Assembly: GCA_036403235.1 (NCBI GenBank)
Contig: DASWRI010000044.1
Span: forward strand, 9,693 to 73,692
DNA from: JBGTFE01 sp036403235
GTDB taxonomy: Bacteria > Acidobacteriota > Blastocatellia > Pyrinomonadales > Pyrinomonadaceae
DNA length: 64,000 nt
Reading direction: 5' to 3'
Positions 45,356 to 53,722 of this stretch are shown here, one piece after another. The notes below the pieces were generated by a model. That model searched no databases. It saw only the letters and a program-made list of their open reading frames with translations, and was not told the origin of the DNA. The position numbers and the translations under genes are program-made. Each line of letters opens with the position of its first letter. Positions within the stretch are counted from its first letter, which is position 1.

Positions 45356-45387
45356 AAAGTTTAAGAATTTTCTTTCACTTTTCACTA
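45350..45387. repeat. Intergenic palindrome, GTGAAAAGT family (A5)
   Basis: AAAGTGAAAAGT at 45349 faces ACTTTTCACT. It overlaps the ATPase TGA stop codon and continues to the next convergent gene. Confidence 0.75.
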
Positions 45388-45390
45388 ATT

Positions 45391-45834
45391 TTACTCTTCG
45401 TTTGTTAAGAATTGATAAGTTGCCGCGGCGGCGAGACCGCCGGCGAGATACCACGCGACGGTCATTATTTCCGTTTCTCTCGTTCGATTAACCGGCTCAT
45501 CGCCCAGCCCGAGAGGCTCGGTCAGAGCGACCGCTCCGACACCGGCCGCAGCTCCCAGTAATCCGCCGACGGGCAGTGCGTTTGCCGCTCCGCCCAGACC
45601 AACCAGACTAAAATACAGAGAATTTGCCGCCAGGTCGCTGCCGAGCGAATACCAGTAGAGCTCGCTGTTCGGCGGCGGTTCTTTTCCGGCGCGCATCAAA
45701 GGATACGCAAAAGCGCGCTTGCCGACGACGTCGAGCCGCGGCGCATCTTTAATAAATTTCCGCGCCGTTTCGTTTATCAAAGTAACCGTAATCGCACCGA
45801 CCAGGCCGCTGGCGATTGCTTTTAATACTGACAT
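45391..45834 (-). CDS. Membrane protein of unknown function
   Basis: The 147-aa product has an N-terminal hydrophobic segment (LKAIASGLVGAITVTLI), a Gly/Ala-rich pair in the middle (VGLGGAANALPVGGLLGAAAGVGAVAL, about 78-105) and a final span (TVAWYLAGGLAAAATYQFL). No motif is recognised. It starts 21 nt downstream of the SemiSWEET-like gene on the same strand and is probably co-transcribed. Confidence 0.6.
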   Translation of the reverse strand: MSVLKAIASGLVGAITVTLINETARKFIKDAPRLDVVGKRAFAYPLMRAGKEPPPNSELYWYSLGSDLAANSLYFSLVGLGGAANALPVGGLLGAAAGVGAVALTEPLGLGDEPVNRTRETEIMTVAWYLAGGLAAAATYQFLTNEE

Positions 45835-45855
45835 AAATTTTACCTTCCCCTTTTC

Positions 45856-46119
45856 TTAATTTTTTTCCTTTTTCCGAAAATAAAACGAGAGCCACAAACC
45901 GATTAAATTGTTGATGGTCAAAATCCCGTTCGTCACCGTAAAAACCCAATTTCCAACCAGATAGCTGTAAACGGTAAATCCGATTGAAGCCGCGAGTTGG
46001 CCGATAAAAAGCCATTTTGAAACGCCTTCGCCGGTGCGCTCTTTCCATTGTTTGTAAACTTGTTTGATGAGTGTAATGAGCAAAATCCCCGAGCTCGCCC
46101 AACCGATTATTTCCGTCAT
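45856..46119 (-). CDS. SemiSWEET-like PQ-loop membrane protein
   Basis: The ATG at 46119 gives 87 aa with three membrane segments (about 3-22, 35-55, 58-80). The pattern E-I-I-G-W-A-S-S-G-I-L-L-I-T-L-I-K-Q-V-Y-K-Q-W-K and ending GLWLSFYF fits SemiSWEET half-transporters, though Q/P at the PQ loop is K-Q here, so the canonical Pro is missing. Sugar transport is inference. The coding-like upstream sequence is repeat-derived. Confidence 0.7.
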   Translation of the reverse strand: MTEIIGWASSGILLITLIKQVYKQWKERTGEGVSKWLFIGQLAASIGFTVYSYLVGNWVFTVTNGILTINNLIGLWLSFYFRKKEKN

Positions 46120-46159
46120 AAGAATAATTTTAGCGCAAAGAGTGCGGGAAAAGGCAAAA

Positions 46160-46202
46160 GAAAAAAGGCAAAAGCCGGGAATTACGCTTTTGCCTTTTTT
46201 CT
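46160..46202. terminator. Intrinsic terminator, downstream of the aminotransferase
   Basis: AAAAAAGGCAAAAGC and GCTTTTGCCTTTTTT form a long stem with A/T tracts on both strands. It lies just beyond the stop of the minus-strand aminotransferase. Confidence 0.85.
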
Positions 46203-46213
46203 TTTTACTTAAT

Positions 46214-47443
46214 TTATCCGGCAACCGTCTGCGTTTCCGAATTGAACAAATTTTCCATGCGCTTGACCGCCGCTTGCAGATTTTCCAGAGACGTAGCGTA
46301 GGAAAATCGGATAAATCCGTCAGCGCCGAAGCCCGCGCCGTCTGTCACGACGACCTGCGCTTCCGTCAGAAGATATTCGGCGACGGCGGCGGAAGATTCG
46401 AATTTATCTCCGAGCATTCCGCGCACGTCGACAAAAGCGTAAAACGCGCCTTCGGGCATTTCGCATTTGAAACCCTCGATTTTCTGCAAAGCCGGAATCA
46501 GCCAGTCGCGCCGTCGGCGATATTCGGCGAGCATCGAACCGACCGCCGCCATCGATTTTTCGCGCTCCTCGGCGGCGCGCGCGCAGGCGTATTGGACGAA
46601 GCTCGTCGGATGCGAAGCCGAATGACTTTGCAGTTTCGTCATCGCGCGCGTCCATTCCGCGCGCGCAATCGTGTAACCGATGCGCCAGCCGGTCATCGCG
46701 TAGGTTTTCGAAAAACTGCCCGCGACGCAGACGTATTTGCGCAATTCGTCGGGCAGCGCGGCCGACGTGAAAACCTCGCCGGGCGGATAGACGAAAAACA
46801 AATAACATTCGTCGGTCAAAACATAAACGTCGCGCTCGGCACAGACTTCGACGATTTTTCGCATCTCGTCGGCCGGAATGACGCGCCCGGTCGGATTGTT
46901 CGGCGAATTGATGATTAAAAGCTTGGTTTTGTCGGTGATGGCCTCGCAAACCTGTTCGGCCGTCAAAACAAAATCGGTTTCCTCGGTTTCGATAAAACGG
47001 CTGTTCGCGCGGTTGAAATTGACGATTTCGGGAAAAGTCACCCAATATGGCTTCGGAATCAAAACGTCGTCGCCAATGTTTAAAATCGTGCAGGCGGCGT
47101 TGAAAAGCGCCTGTTTTCCGCCGCACGCCGCCGCCACTTCCGACGGCGAAAAGCGCGCGCCGAACTGAGCGGCGTAAAAATGCGCGATGGCCTCGGTAAA
47201 AGACTTGAGGCCGACGGTCGGCGTATATTTTGTCAGGCCTTTTTGCAAACCTTCCCACGCGTATTCCTTGATAAATTCGGGCGTCTGAAAATCCGGCTCG
47301 CCTAAAGTCAAATCAATCACGTCAAAGCCCTGCTCACGCAGCTCGCGCGCGATTTGTCCCGCTTTAAGCGTCGACGACATATGCATCTTGGCGACGTTTT
47401 CGGAAACGGGAAAAATTTGGCTGGCAGCGTCTCTGGTTTTCAT
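46214..47443 (-). CDS. Class I/II PLP-dependent aminotransferase
   Basis: The 409-aa product has the fold-type I marks NSPNNPTGRVIPADEM (about 178-193), the PLP Lys near residue 245 in S-F-S-K-T-Y-A-M-T-G-W-R-I-G-Y and the C-terminal Arg in F-I-R-F-S-Y. It begins with a non-family stretch of about 20 residues, so a later start is possible. Similar proteins are aspartate or aromatic/prephenate aminotransferases; specificity is not assigned. Confidence 0.92.
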   Translation of the reverse strand: MKTRDAASQIFPVSENVAKMHMSSTLKAGQIARELREQGFDVIDLTLGEPDFQTPEFIKEYAWEGLQKGLTKYTPTVGLKSFTEAIAHFYAAQFGARFSPSEVAAACGGKQALFNAACTILNIGDDVLIPKPYWVTFPEIVNFNRANSRFIETEETDFVLTAEQVCEAITDKTKLLIINSPNNPTGRVIPADEMRKIVEVCAERDVYVLTDECYLFFVYPPGEVFTSAALPDELRKYVCVAGSFSKTYAMTGWRIGYTIARAEWTRAMTKLQSHSASHPTSFVQYACARAAEEREKSMAAVGSMLAEYRRRRDWLIPALQKIEGFKCEMPEGAFYAFVDVRGMLGDKFESSAAVAEYLLTEAQVVVTDGAGFGADGFIRFSYATSLENLQAAVKRMENLFNSETQTVAG

Positions 47444-47514
47444 ATTTTTGACTTAAGAAAAATTATCGCCGAATACGAAATTAAATACAAAAAATTATAA
47501 ATGATTGTCTATTT

Positions 47515-47892
47515 TCAAAATGCTTCCAAAAATTCGACGCGGTTACCGAACGGGTCGCGAAACTCGAAGCGATTGTAATCGGGAATCGGCACGCCTTCCA
47601 AAATGCGCACGCCGCGCGCTTCGAGCTTTTCGCGCCAGCCTTCCAGATTTTCCACCTGATAAGCGACGTGCGCTTTTGTTTTCGTTCTATCAAAATTGTC
47701 TTCCGTCCCGATGTGAATCTGAAACGCGCCGACTTCGAGCCAGAATCCGCCGCGTCCTTCTAAAGACTTGGGCTTGGGAATTTCCTTTAATCCTAAAAAA
47801 TCGCAGTAAAATTCACGCGCCGCCGCTTCAGCGCCCGTCGGAATCGTTATTTGCGCGTGCTGAATTTTCAGAATTAAAAGCTTTTTTATCAT
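47515..47892 (-). CDS. VOC-family (glyoxalase-like) protein
   Basis: The 125-aa product matches one glyoxalase/bleomycin-resistance unit: K-I-Q-H-A-Q-I-T-I-P with a metal-ligand His (residue 12), FYCDFLGL, FQIHIG, AHVAYQVENLE and a C-terminal F-R-D-P-F-G-N-R-V-E-F-L-E with a metal-ligand Glu. It is a metal-dependent lyase or dioxygenase of unknown substrate. The 21-nt array J lies directly upstream (5') of it. Confidence 0.85.
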   Translation of the reverse strand: MIKKLLILKIQHAQITIPTGAEAAAREFYCDFLGLKEIPKPKSLEGRGGFWLEVGAFQIHIGTEDNFDRTKTKAHVAYQVENLEGWREKLEARGVRILEGVPIPDYNRFEFRDPFGNRVEFLEAF

Positions 47893-48192
47893 TTCAACAA
47901 CTCCCGCATTCTTTTTTCAGACCTCATCGTAAAGTTTTCAACGGTCAGAAAATCATTTTCAACGTGCAGAAAATACTTTTCGACACTTCAAAAATCATTT
48001 TCAACACTCCGAAAAGTCTTTATGAGACGTCGAAAAATTTATTTGACATACAGAAAACCTTTTGTGACGCTCAGAAAATCTTTTGCAGCACGTCGAAAAT
48101 CTTTTGCGACATACGAAAAACTTTGTGCGAAGCCTCGCAAAATCTAAAAAACAGAATTTCTAAAAAAATTTCGGCTTTGAATTGTTTTTCAT
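47893..48192. other. 300-nt spacer between coaD and the VOC gene, mostly repeat array
   Basis: Both flanking genes are on the minus strand. Nearly all of the gap is the 21-nt array J. A short AT-rich tail (48150-48192) lies next to coaD. No gene or clear promoter is seen. Confidence 0.6.
47935..48144 (-). repeat. Ten-unit degenerate array with exact 21-nt period (array J)
   Basis: The word CAGAAAAT or close variants recurs at 47946, 47967, 47988, 48009, 48030, 48051, 48072, 48093, 48114 and 48135, exactly 21 nt apart. Each unit also has TTTTC before and GAAAA after, giving a spaced dyad, for example TTTTCAACGTGCAGAAAAT. Read in the sense of the VOC gene (minus strand) units look like CGTGCTGCAAAAGATTTTCTG, close to array I units (CGTGCAAAAGAATAAAC). 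It is not CRISPR. Confidence 0.85.
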
Positions 48193-48687
48193 TTAAGACG
48201 ATTTCAATTTATCGCGCATTTTTAGCTCGACCGATTCGGGCACGAGACCTTCGACGCGGCCGCCGAGCGTGAAAATTTGTTTCAAAAGATTCGATGAAAC
48301 ATACGAATATTCTTCGGCCGCCATCAGAAAAACCGTCTCGATGCTCGGTTCAAGGCGACGGTTCATCAAAGCCATCCGCAGCTCGTATTCGTAATCGGAA
48401 ACGGCGCGAATGCCGCGCACAATCGCCGTCGCGCCGCGTTTTTTTGCAAAATCGGCGGTCAGACCGGAAAAGCCGTCGACAATCAGACGGCATTCTTGGC
48501 TTTCGATTTGAGGCAGAATTTCTTCAATCATACGGCAGCGTTCTTCAACGGAAAACATCGGATTTTTGTCGGGATTATTTAAAACGGCGATGATGATTTC
48601 GTCAAAAAGCGGCAGGCTTCGCTTGATAATGTCGAGATGACCGTTGGTTAAAGGGTCGAACGAACCGGGAAAAATTGCGCGGCGCAT
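48193..48687 (-). CDS. coaD: Pantetheine-phosphate adenylyltransferase
   Basis: The 164-aa product from the ATG at 48687 has the nucleotidyltransferase motif G-S-F-D-P-L-T-N-G-H (8-17), DGFSGL, AIVRGIRAVSDYEYE (about 85-99) and the C-terminal Y-S-Y-V-S-S-N-L-L-K-Q. It makes dephospho-CoA from 4'-phosphopantetheine. An upstream start is contradicted by repeat-like sequence. Confidence 0.95.
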   Translation of the reverse strand: MRRAIFPGSFDPLTNGHLDIIKRSLPLFDEIIIAVLNNPDKNPMFSVEERCRMIEEILPQIESQECRLIVDGFSGLTADFAKKRGATAIVRGIRAVSDYEYELRMALMNRRLEPSIETVFLMAAEEYSYVSSNLLKQIFTLGGRVEGLVPESVELKMRDKLKSS

Positions 48688-48689
48688 AT

Positions 48690-48755
48690 TTAGTAAGTGT
48701 AAAGTGAAAAGTGGAAAGTGGAAAGTGAAGAAAAGGTTCTTCAACTTTTCACTAA
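48690..48755. repeat. Intergenic palindrome, GTGAAAAGT family (A6)
   Basis: AAGTGTAAAGTGAAAAGTGG with further tandem copies faces CTTCAACTTTTCACT. It abuts coaD's start on one side and the TatT-like gene's stop on the other. Confidence 0.75.
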
Positions 48756-49544
48756 TCAGAATCTCGTTTCCAAAAGCTTCTTCGCCTTTTCGACGCATTC
48801 TTTGTGTTCGAACGTATATTCGGGACCGGGCTTCATCTTTAAGATATATTCGAGCTGTTTTTTCGCATCGGCGTCGCGGCCGACCGCCAGATAAGCTTCT
48901 GCCAGATGCAAATAAATATAGGTGTTTTCCTTTTCGATTTCGAGAGCTTTTTCCAGATATTCGACCGCTTTTTCCGGCTTTCCGCCGGCGAGCATTCCGG
49001 CTTTCATCTCGACCTGCGCCAGCGCGTCGTAGGCGCTGGCGGCTTGATAATTAGGCTGGATTTCGATGACTTTGTTCATCTCGGAGCGAATCTCGTCGAT
49101 GGCTTTAATGCCGACCGTGACCGGGCTTCGCCGAGCCTGTTCGCCTAAATTAGCGCCGTACCAGAAGTGTCCGTCGGGTTTCTCGGGCTCCATTTTGGCG
49201 GCGATTTTTCCGGCCTGCACGCCGTCTTCAAAAGCCTTTTCGATTTCCTTTTCGTCCGGGCTATGTTTGCCGAGAAAAAAATTATATTTGGCGAATTTCC
49301 ATTCCGATTCGTAATTTCGAACGTCGGGATTACGCGTTCGGGCAAGTGTCTGAACGGCTTCGCGCAGTTTCGATAAATCGTCGCGCTGCTGGAAAAGCTC
49401 GTCGGCTTTGGCGATGGCGTCGGAGAAAAAAGTCGGTGTTATTTTCTGCTTAAAATCCTCAGTTACGCCTTTTGACGCGCACGCCGAAGCGAAAATCACG
49501 AAACATGCAATTGTAATAAAACGGTAAAATCTTATCCTTTTCAT
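48756..49544 (-). CDS. TPR lipoprotein, TatT-like
   Basis: The 262-aa product has a lipobox near residues 19-22 (A-S-A-C). The mature part has TPR-like helices, with NPDVRNYESEWKFAKYNFFLG, DGHFWYGANLGEQARRSPVTVG (about 135-156) and three C-terminal TPRs ending A-E-A-Y-L-A-V-G-R-D. This resembles the TatT component family of TRAP-type transporters. No TRAP genes are in the window, so the substrate is unknown. Confidence 0.75.
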   Translation of the reverse strand: MKRIRFYRFITIACFVIFASACASKGVTEDFKQKITPTFFSDAIAKADELFQQRDDLSKLREAVQTLARTRNPDVRNYESEWKFAKYNFFLGKHSPDEKEIEKAFEDGVQAGKIAAKMEPEKPDGHFWYGANLGEQARRSPVTVGIKAIDEIRSEMNKVIEIQPNYQAASAYDALAQVEMKAGMLAGGKPEKAVEYLEKALEIEKENTYIYLHLAEAYLAVGRDADAKKQLEYILKMKPGPEYTFEHKECVEKAKKLLETRF

Positions 49545-49632
49545 ATGGTCGAATTACCCAAAATGTTAAAATTTTGATATTTTAAGACTTTGTAAACAAA
49601 GAAATTCTAATAAAAATATCACAAAAGTCACG

Positions 49633-50307
49633 ATGAAAAAAGACGGGCAAGCGGCGGCATTTTACGATTTAGAAGGAACACTCGTGAGCACGAACCTCGT
49701 GCACACGCTCGGATTTTACGCGCGTCGCCAGCAGGGCTTATTCAAAACCATCAAAAAAAGCGCTTCGACGCTGGCCAAACTGCCGCTTTTCGGCGTCACG
49801 GATTTGTATTCGCGCAATGTTTTTAACGAGCTTTTTTTTCAGAGCTACAAAGGCGAATCGAATGACCGGCTACGCTATTTTTCGGAAGAATTGTTCGAAG
49901 ACGTTCTCAAACCCGCGATTTTCGACGGAACGCCCGAGCTTATCGCGCAGTCGAAAAAAATCGGGCAGCGGCAGGTCGTCATTACCGGCGCACTCGACTT
50001 TACGATTGAGCGCCTGATGGATTATCTCGGCATAGACGATTACGTCGCCAACCGGCTGGAATTCGTCAACGGCTACGCGACCGGCAGAATTTTGCCGCCC
50101 GTGCTGGCGTCGGCGACAAAAGCGAAATGGATACGCGAATACGCCGAGCGCGAAAATATAAATTTATCGGAATCTTACGCTTATTCCGATTCGATTTCCG
50201 ATTTGCCGATGCTCTCGATTGTCGGTCATCCGGTCGCGGTCAATCCGGATTTTCGTCTGAAACAAACTGCTTTGCAGCACGATTGGGCGATTTTGAATTT
50301 GAAGTAA
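49633..50307 (+). CDS. HAD-superfamily subclass IB phosphatase-like protein
   Basis: The 224-aa product has HAD motif I as D12-L-E-G-T-L, so the second acidic position is Glu instead of Asp. VVITGALDFTIE (about 113-124) is motif II. A conserved Lys (A-T-K-A-K-W) and a final S-D-S-I-S-D-L-P-M (about 185-193) match motifs III and IV. Such HAD-IB proteins are often linked to phospholipid acyltransferases. It opens the probable lipid cluster; the lipoprotein gene begins 5 nt later. Confidence 0.85.
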   Translation: MKKDGQAAAFYDLEGTLVSTNLVHTLGFYARRQQGLFKTIKKSASTLAKLPLFGVTDLYSRNVFNELFFQSYKGESNDRLRYFSEELFEDVLKPAIFDGTPELIAQSKKIGQRQVVITGALDFTIERLMDYLGIDDYVANRLEFVNGYATGRILPPVLASATKAKWIREYAERENINLSESYAYSDSISDLPMLSIVGHPVAVNPDFRLKQTALQHDWAILNLK

Positions 50308-50311
50308 AAAA

Positions 50312-50788
50312 ATGAATAGAGTTTTTTTCATAAATACTTTTTTAATAATTTGTTTTGGATTGTTAGCTACAAGTTGTTCACAAAATCGTGCTGAATCAAG
50401 CGATAAGTTAGTTGAAAGATTAAATTCGCAAATAAAATTGGGAAATTTCGAGCAGATTTACGTGGAAGCTGGCAGCACGGCAAAAAATCTTACTCTGAAA
50501 GAAGGATTTCTTAAAAAGATGATATCTGCCGTAAATAAGATGAAGGAAGTTGACGAATCCTTGTCTTGGCAAAAGGGGGAAACAGTTGTTTTATCGAATG
50601 CCGACATCGCCGCAGACCTTTATTTGGTTCACAGGAAAATTGAAAGGAACGGAAAGAAACTTGATATTAAGATTACAATTACATTAATCAATCAAGTGCC
50701 TAAATTTTTGGATTTATGCGTTTCGCCTTCTGAATTAACAACGGTTGAATCTGAAACATGCGTTACTAACGCTTCAAAGAAAATATAA
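50312..50788 (+). CDS. AT-rich lipoprotein of unknown function
   Basis: The 158-aa product has a lipoprotein signal with lipobox A-T-S-C22. The mature part is Lys/Asn/Ile-rich with three further Cys residues near the end (DLCVSP, ETCVT). Codons are clearly AT-richer than in neighbours, a sign of recent acquisition. Start is 5 nt after the HAD gene stop. No family is recognised. Confidence 0.6.
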   Translation: MNRVFFINTFLIICFGLLATSCSQNRAESSDKLVERLNSQIKLGNFEQIYVEAGSTAKNLTLKEGFLKKMISAVNKMKEVDESLSWQKGETVVLSNADIAADLYLVHRKIERNGKKLDIKITITLINQVPKFLDLCVSPSELTTVESETCVTNASKKI

Positions 50789-50804
50789 ACTTTTTATCTA
50801 AATT

Positions 50805-52406
50805 ATGGCTTTGCAATTACGCAGAAAAACACACGAATCAATCATCTATATCGATAAGGACAGCGCGCCGCGCATTATGCCGTTCGGCGAGGATTTTATT
50901 ATCGAAGACATTCCGGTCGGGACGCGCGTCATTTATCCGAATCCGCCGATAAAAGGTTTGCCGAACCGCGAGGCCGCGATTCGATACGCGGTCAATCATC
51001 CGATTGACGCGAAACCGCTTTACGCGCAGCTTGAGCCGGGAATGCGTGTGACGATTGCGATGGACGACATTTCGCTGCCGCTGCCGCCGATGGCTTTGCC
51101 CGATATGCGCCAGACGATGCTCGAAGTCGTTTTGGATATGTGTGCGGCGAACGGCGTCGACGACGTGCATTTGATTGTCGCCAATTCGCTTCACCGCAAA
51201 ATGACGGCCTGGGAAATGGAGCGAATGGTCGGCTCGACGATTTTCAACGAATTTTATCCCGAACGTTTTTACAATCACGACGCCGAGGACGACGAAAATT
51301 TAATCACGCTCGGACACACGCGCCACGACGAGCCGCTGCGCGTCAATCGCCGCGCCATCGAGAGCGATATTTTGATTTACATCAACATCAATCTCGTGCC
51401 GATGGACGGCGGGCACAAATCGGTCGCCGTCGGGCTTTGCGATTACGAATCTCTGCGCGCGCATCACGAGCCGCAGACTATTCTCGACTCGCATTCGTAT
51501 ATGGATCCGCCCGCGTCGGAATTGAATCACAAGGTCATACGGCTCGGAAAACTGGTTGACGAGCACTGCAACGTCTTTCACATCGAAACCGCGCTCAACA
51601 ACAAAATGTTTCCCGAAGGCTACGACATTTTGACGCGCAACGAGGACGAATTTTCGTTCGCCGACCGGATGAAATGGGAAGTTATGAAGCGTACGTTTTC
51701 AAAAATGCCGCGCGCCGCGCGCCGCAAAATGCTTCACGCGATTCCGGCGCAGTATGAATTAATCGCCTGTTACGCGGGCGAAACGGAAAAAGTCCACGAA
51801 AAGATTCTCGAAAAAAATTACCAGCAATACGAAATCCCGGTCAAAGGCCAGTGCGACATAATGATTACGGGCATTCCCGACATCTCGCCGTATAACGTCT
51901 ATTCTGCTTTGAATCCGCTGCTCGTGCAGGTAATGGCGCTCGGCTATCACTTCAATATGTTTCGCAACAAGCCTTTACTTCGGAAAGGCGGCGTGATGAT
52001 TATCACGCACCCGTGTTTTGACGAGTTCGACCATAATTTTCACCCGTCGTATATCGAATTTTTCCATCGTCTTCTGCCCGAATCGCGCGACGCGTTTTAT
52101 CTGCGCGAGAAATACGAGCGCGAGTTTGCGACCAATCCGGCCTACGTCGAGATGTACCGGCGCGGCAACGCCTATCACGGCGCGCACCCGTTTTTTATGT
52201 GGTACTGGGGCGAAAACGGTCGCCAGCACGTCGGCAAAGTCATCGTCGCCGGCGCGGAAAACGCGCACGTTCCCGAAATCTTGGGCTGGGAACGCGCCGA
52301 CAATCTGACCGAAGCTATTGCCATGGCACGCTCGTTTATGGGCAGAAACGCCGAGATTACGATGCTGCACCAGCCGATAATCGGGCTTTGCAATGTGACG
52401 GATTAG
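50805..52406 (+). CDS. LarA-like (DUF2088) protein
   Basis: The 533-aa product resembles the nickel-pincer-cofactor lactate racemase family. It has DDISLPLPP (about 87-95) near the LarA N-domain D-x-x-R-P site, DVHLIVANSLHRKMT (about 120-134), GHTRHDEPL and M-D-G-G-H-K-S-V-A-V-G (about 200-210), whose His and Lys match the catalytic region. It is longer than LarA. LarB, LarC and LarE are not in the window, so cofactor and reaction are unproven. Its place suggests action in the lipid cluster. Confidence 0.72.
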   Translation: MALQLRRKTHESIIYIDKDSAPRIMPFGEDFIIEDIPVGTRVIYPNPPIKGLPNREAAIRYAVNHPIDAKPLYAQLEPGMRVTIAMDDISLPLPPMALPDMRQTMLEVVLDMCAANGVDDVHLIVANSLHRKMTAWEMERMVGSTIFNEFYPERFYNHDAEDDENLITLGHTRHDEPLRVNRRAIESDILIYININLVPMDGGHKSVAVGLCDYESLRAHHEPQTILDSHSYMDPPASELNHKVIRLGKLVDEHCNVFHIETALNNKMFPEGYDILTRNEDEFSFADRMKWEVMKRTFSKMPRAARRKMLHAIPAQYELIACYAGETEKVHEKILEKNYQQYEIPVKGQCDIMITGIPDISPYNVYSALNPLLVQVMALGYHFNMFRNKPLLRKGGVMIITHPCFDEFDHNFHPSYIEFFHRLLPESRDAFYLREKYEREFATNPAYVEMYRRGNAYHGAHPFFMWYWGENGRQHVGKVIVAGAENAHVPEILGWERADNLTEAIAMARSFMGRNAEITMLHQPIIGLCNVTD

Positions 52407-52441
52407 TATTATACGTGCTGAATACGTATAATAAATTTTCT

Positions 52442-52672
52442 ATGCAAAAGAAATTAACGATTACGATTGACGAGCGCGTTTACGAAGGTCTGCAAACGGT
52501 TGTCGGGCGCGGGAAAATCAGCCAGTTTATTGAGGTTTTGCTGCGTCCGCACGTTTTGAAACAGGATTTGGACGCAGCTTACAAGGAAATGTCTGAAGAC
52601 GAGGCGCGTGAAACCGAAGCGTTGGAATGGTCGGAAGCGACAATTGGAGACGTAAATAATGAAACGTGGTGA
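52442..52672 (+). CDS. Antitoxin of a MazEF-like module
   Basis: The 76-aa product, MQKKLTITIDERVYEGLQ, has a ribbon-helix-helix-like N-terminus (I-T-I-D-E-R-V-Y-E-G-L) and an acidic C-terminal tail (KEMSEDEARETEALEW) that would wrap the toxin. It overlaps the toxin gene by 14 nt, the usual TA arrangement. It autoregulates by analogy with the family. Confidence 0.8.
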   Translation: MQKKLTITIDERVYEGLQTVVGRGKISQFIEVLLRPHVLKQDLDAAYKEMSEDEARETEALEWSEATIGDVNNETW

Positions 52673-52979
52673 AGTCTGGTGGGTGAATTTCGAGCCGGCT
52701 ATCGGCGGCGAAATCAAAAAACAGCGTCCCGCCGTTATCCTGAGCAACGACGTTTCCAACAAATATCTCAACCGCGTTCAAGTCGTGCCGCTTTCGAGTC
52801 AAATTGACAAACTTTATCCGAGCGAGGCTTACGTCCAATTCGGCGGAAAACAGGCAAAAGCCTTAGCCGACCAACTGACAACCGTCAGCAAACAGCGTCT
52901 GCTAAATAAAGCCGGACATTTATCAAAAGCAGATGTTGAGCAAGTTGAAAGAGTAGTTAAGATACAGCTTGATTTATAA
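52659..52979 (+). CDS. MazF/PemK-family endoribonuclease toxin
   Basis: The 106-aa product has the MazF marks M-K-R-G-E-V-W-W-V-N-F (RGEVWW), Q-R-P-A-V-I-L-S-N-D (about 22-31), V-V-P-L-S-S and K-A-L-A-D-Q-L-T-T-V. Family members cut mRNA at short specific sites. It overlaps the antitoxin gene and together they sit between LarA-like and ElbD-like genes. Confidence 0.92.
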   Translation: MKRGEVWWVNFEPAIGGEIKKQRPAVILSNDVSNKYLNRVQVVPLSSQIDKLYPSEAYVQFGGKQAKALADQLTTVSKQRLLNKAGHLSKADVEQVERVVKIQLDL

Positions 52980-53049
52980 AAAGATGACGATACTTTATCT
53001 TACGTTAATTTGACAATAAAAGATTTGCATTGCTAGTGGGGAATTGATT

Positions 53050-53709
53050 ATGGATAGTTCAACAAAAATTATGCGGTTAGAAATAGATGGTCAATGGACT
53101 GCCGACGATATGATAAATTCAATTAAAGCAGTTCAAGATTTGTATAATCTAAGGCTAATTTTGCAATTTGAATATGAAGAATGGTTAGAATGGCGAGAGT
53201 TTTATCATGAATTAAAATTTTTTCCACCTTTTCGTAAAAGAATGCAAGCTAGATTATTTTTTGAAAGAGATAATTTCCCATCTTGTTCAACGATAATCCC
53301 ACTAAACGAAGATGAGCTTAGTCGAATTTCCGAGTTATGTTATCCGAATGAAATTTTAAATGTTCGCCGCATAAAATATGGTTCTAAGGGAATTAAAGAC
53401 TTAGCGGGAATTGGCGAGATAATCGGTCATGTTAAGGATTTCATTCTTGAACTAATCCATATTAGAAAAGACAAAGAAAAACGCAGCCTCGAAAATGAAG
53501 AAAGGAAACTAAAGAATCAACACTTACAACTAGAAAATGCCCAAAAATATGTTGAGTTAGCTAAAAGTATTGGCTTAAAAAAAACTGAAATTAGGCAATT
53601 GGTTAAATTAGCTGATAACAAACAGGAAAAATTAGTTGATTTAATTGATGAAGGGAAAATATACGGAGTTAGATTATTAAATTCTAACGAAGAAAATTTA
53701 GACATATAA
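53050..53709 (+). CDS. AT-rich protein of unknown function
   Basis: The 219-aa product begins MDSSTKIMRLEIDGQW and has Glu/Lys-rich helices (about 140-170, SLENEERKLKNQHLQLENAQ may be coiled coil). Base composition is much AT-richer than the genome, so it likely entered with the neighbouring TA module. It stops 13 nt before the ElbD-like gene. No family is recognised; a defence or regulatory role would be speculation. Confidence 0.55.
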   Translation: MDSSTKIMRLEIDGQWTADDMINSIKAVQDLYNLRLILQFEYEEWLEWREFYHELKFFPPFRKRMQARLFFERDNFPSCSTIIPLNEDELSRISELCYPNEILNVRRIKYGSKGIKDLAGIGEIIGHVKDFILELIHIRKDKEKRSLENEERKLKNQHLQLENAQKYVELAKSIGLKKTEIRQLVKLADNKQEKLVDLIDEGKIYGVRLLNSNEENLDI

Positions 53710-53722
53710 CTTCGTTTGATTT

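Noticed and set aside
47505..48272. Coding heptapeptide-repeat protein across array J
   Set aside because: The frame starts inside the antisense of the VOC gene and ends inside coaD. Openness again follows from the 21-nt period.
52442..52979. Prophage or integrative element boundary
   Set aside because: No integrase, att repeats or phage genes accompany the TA pair, and the lipid genes continue in the same orientation on both sides.
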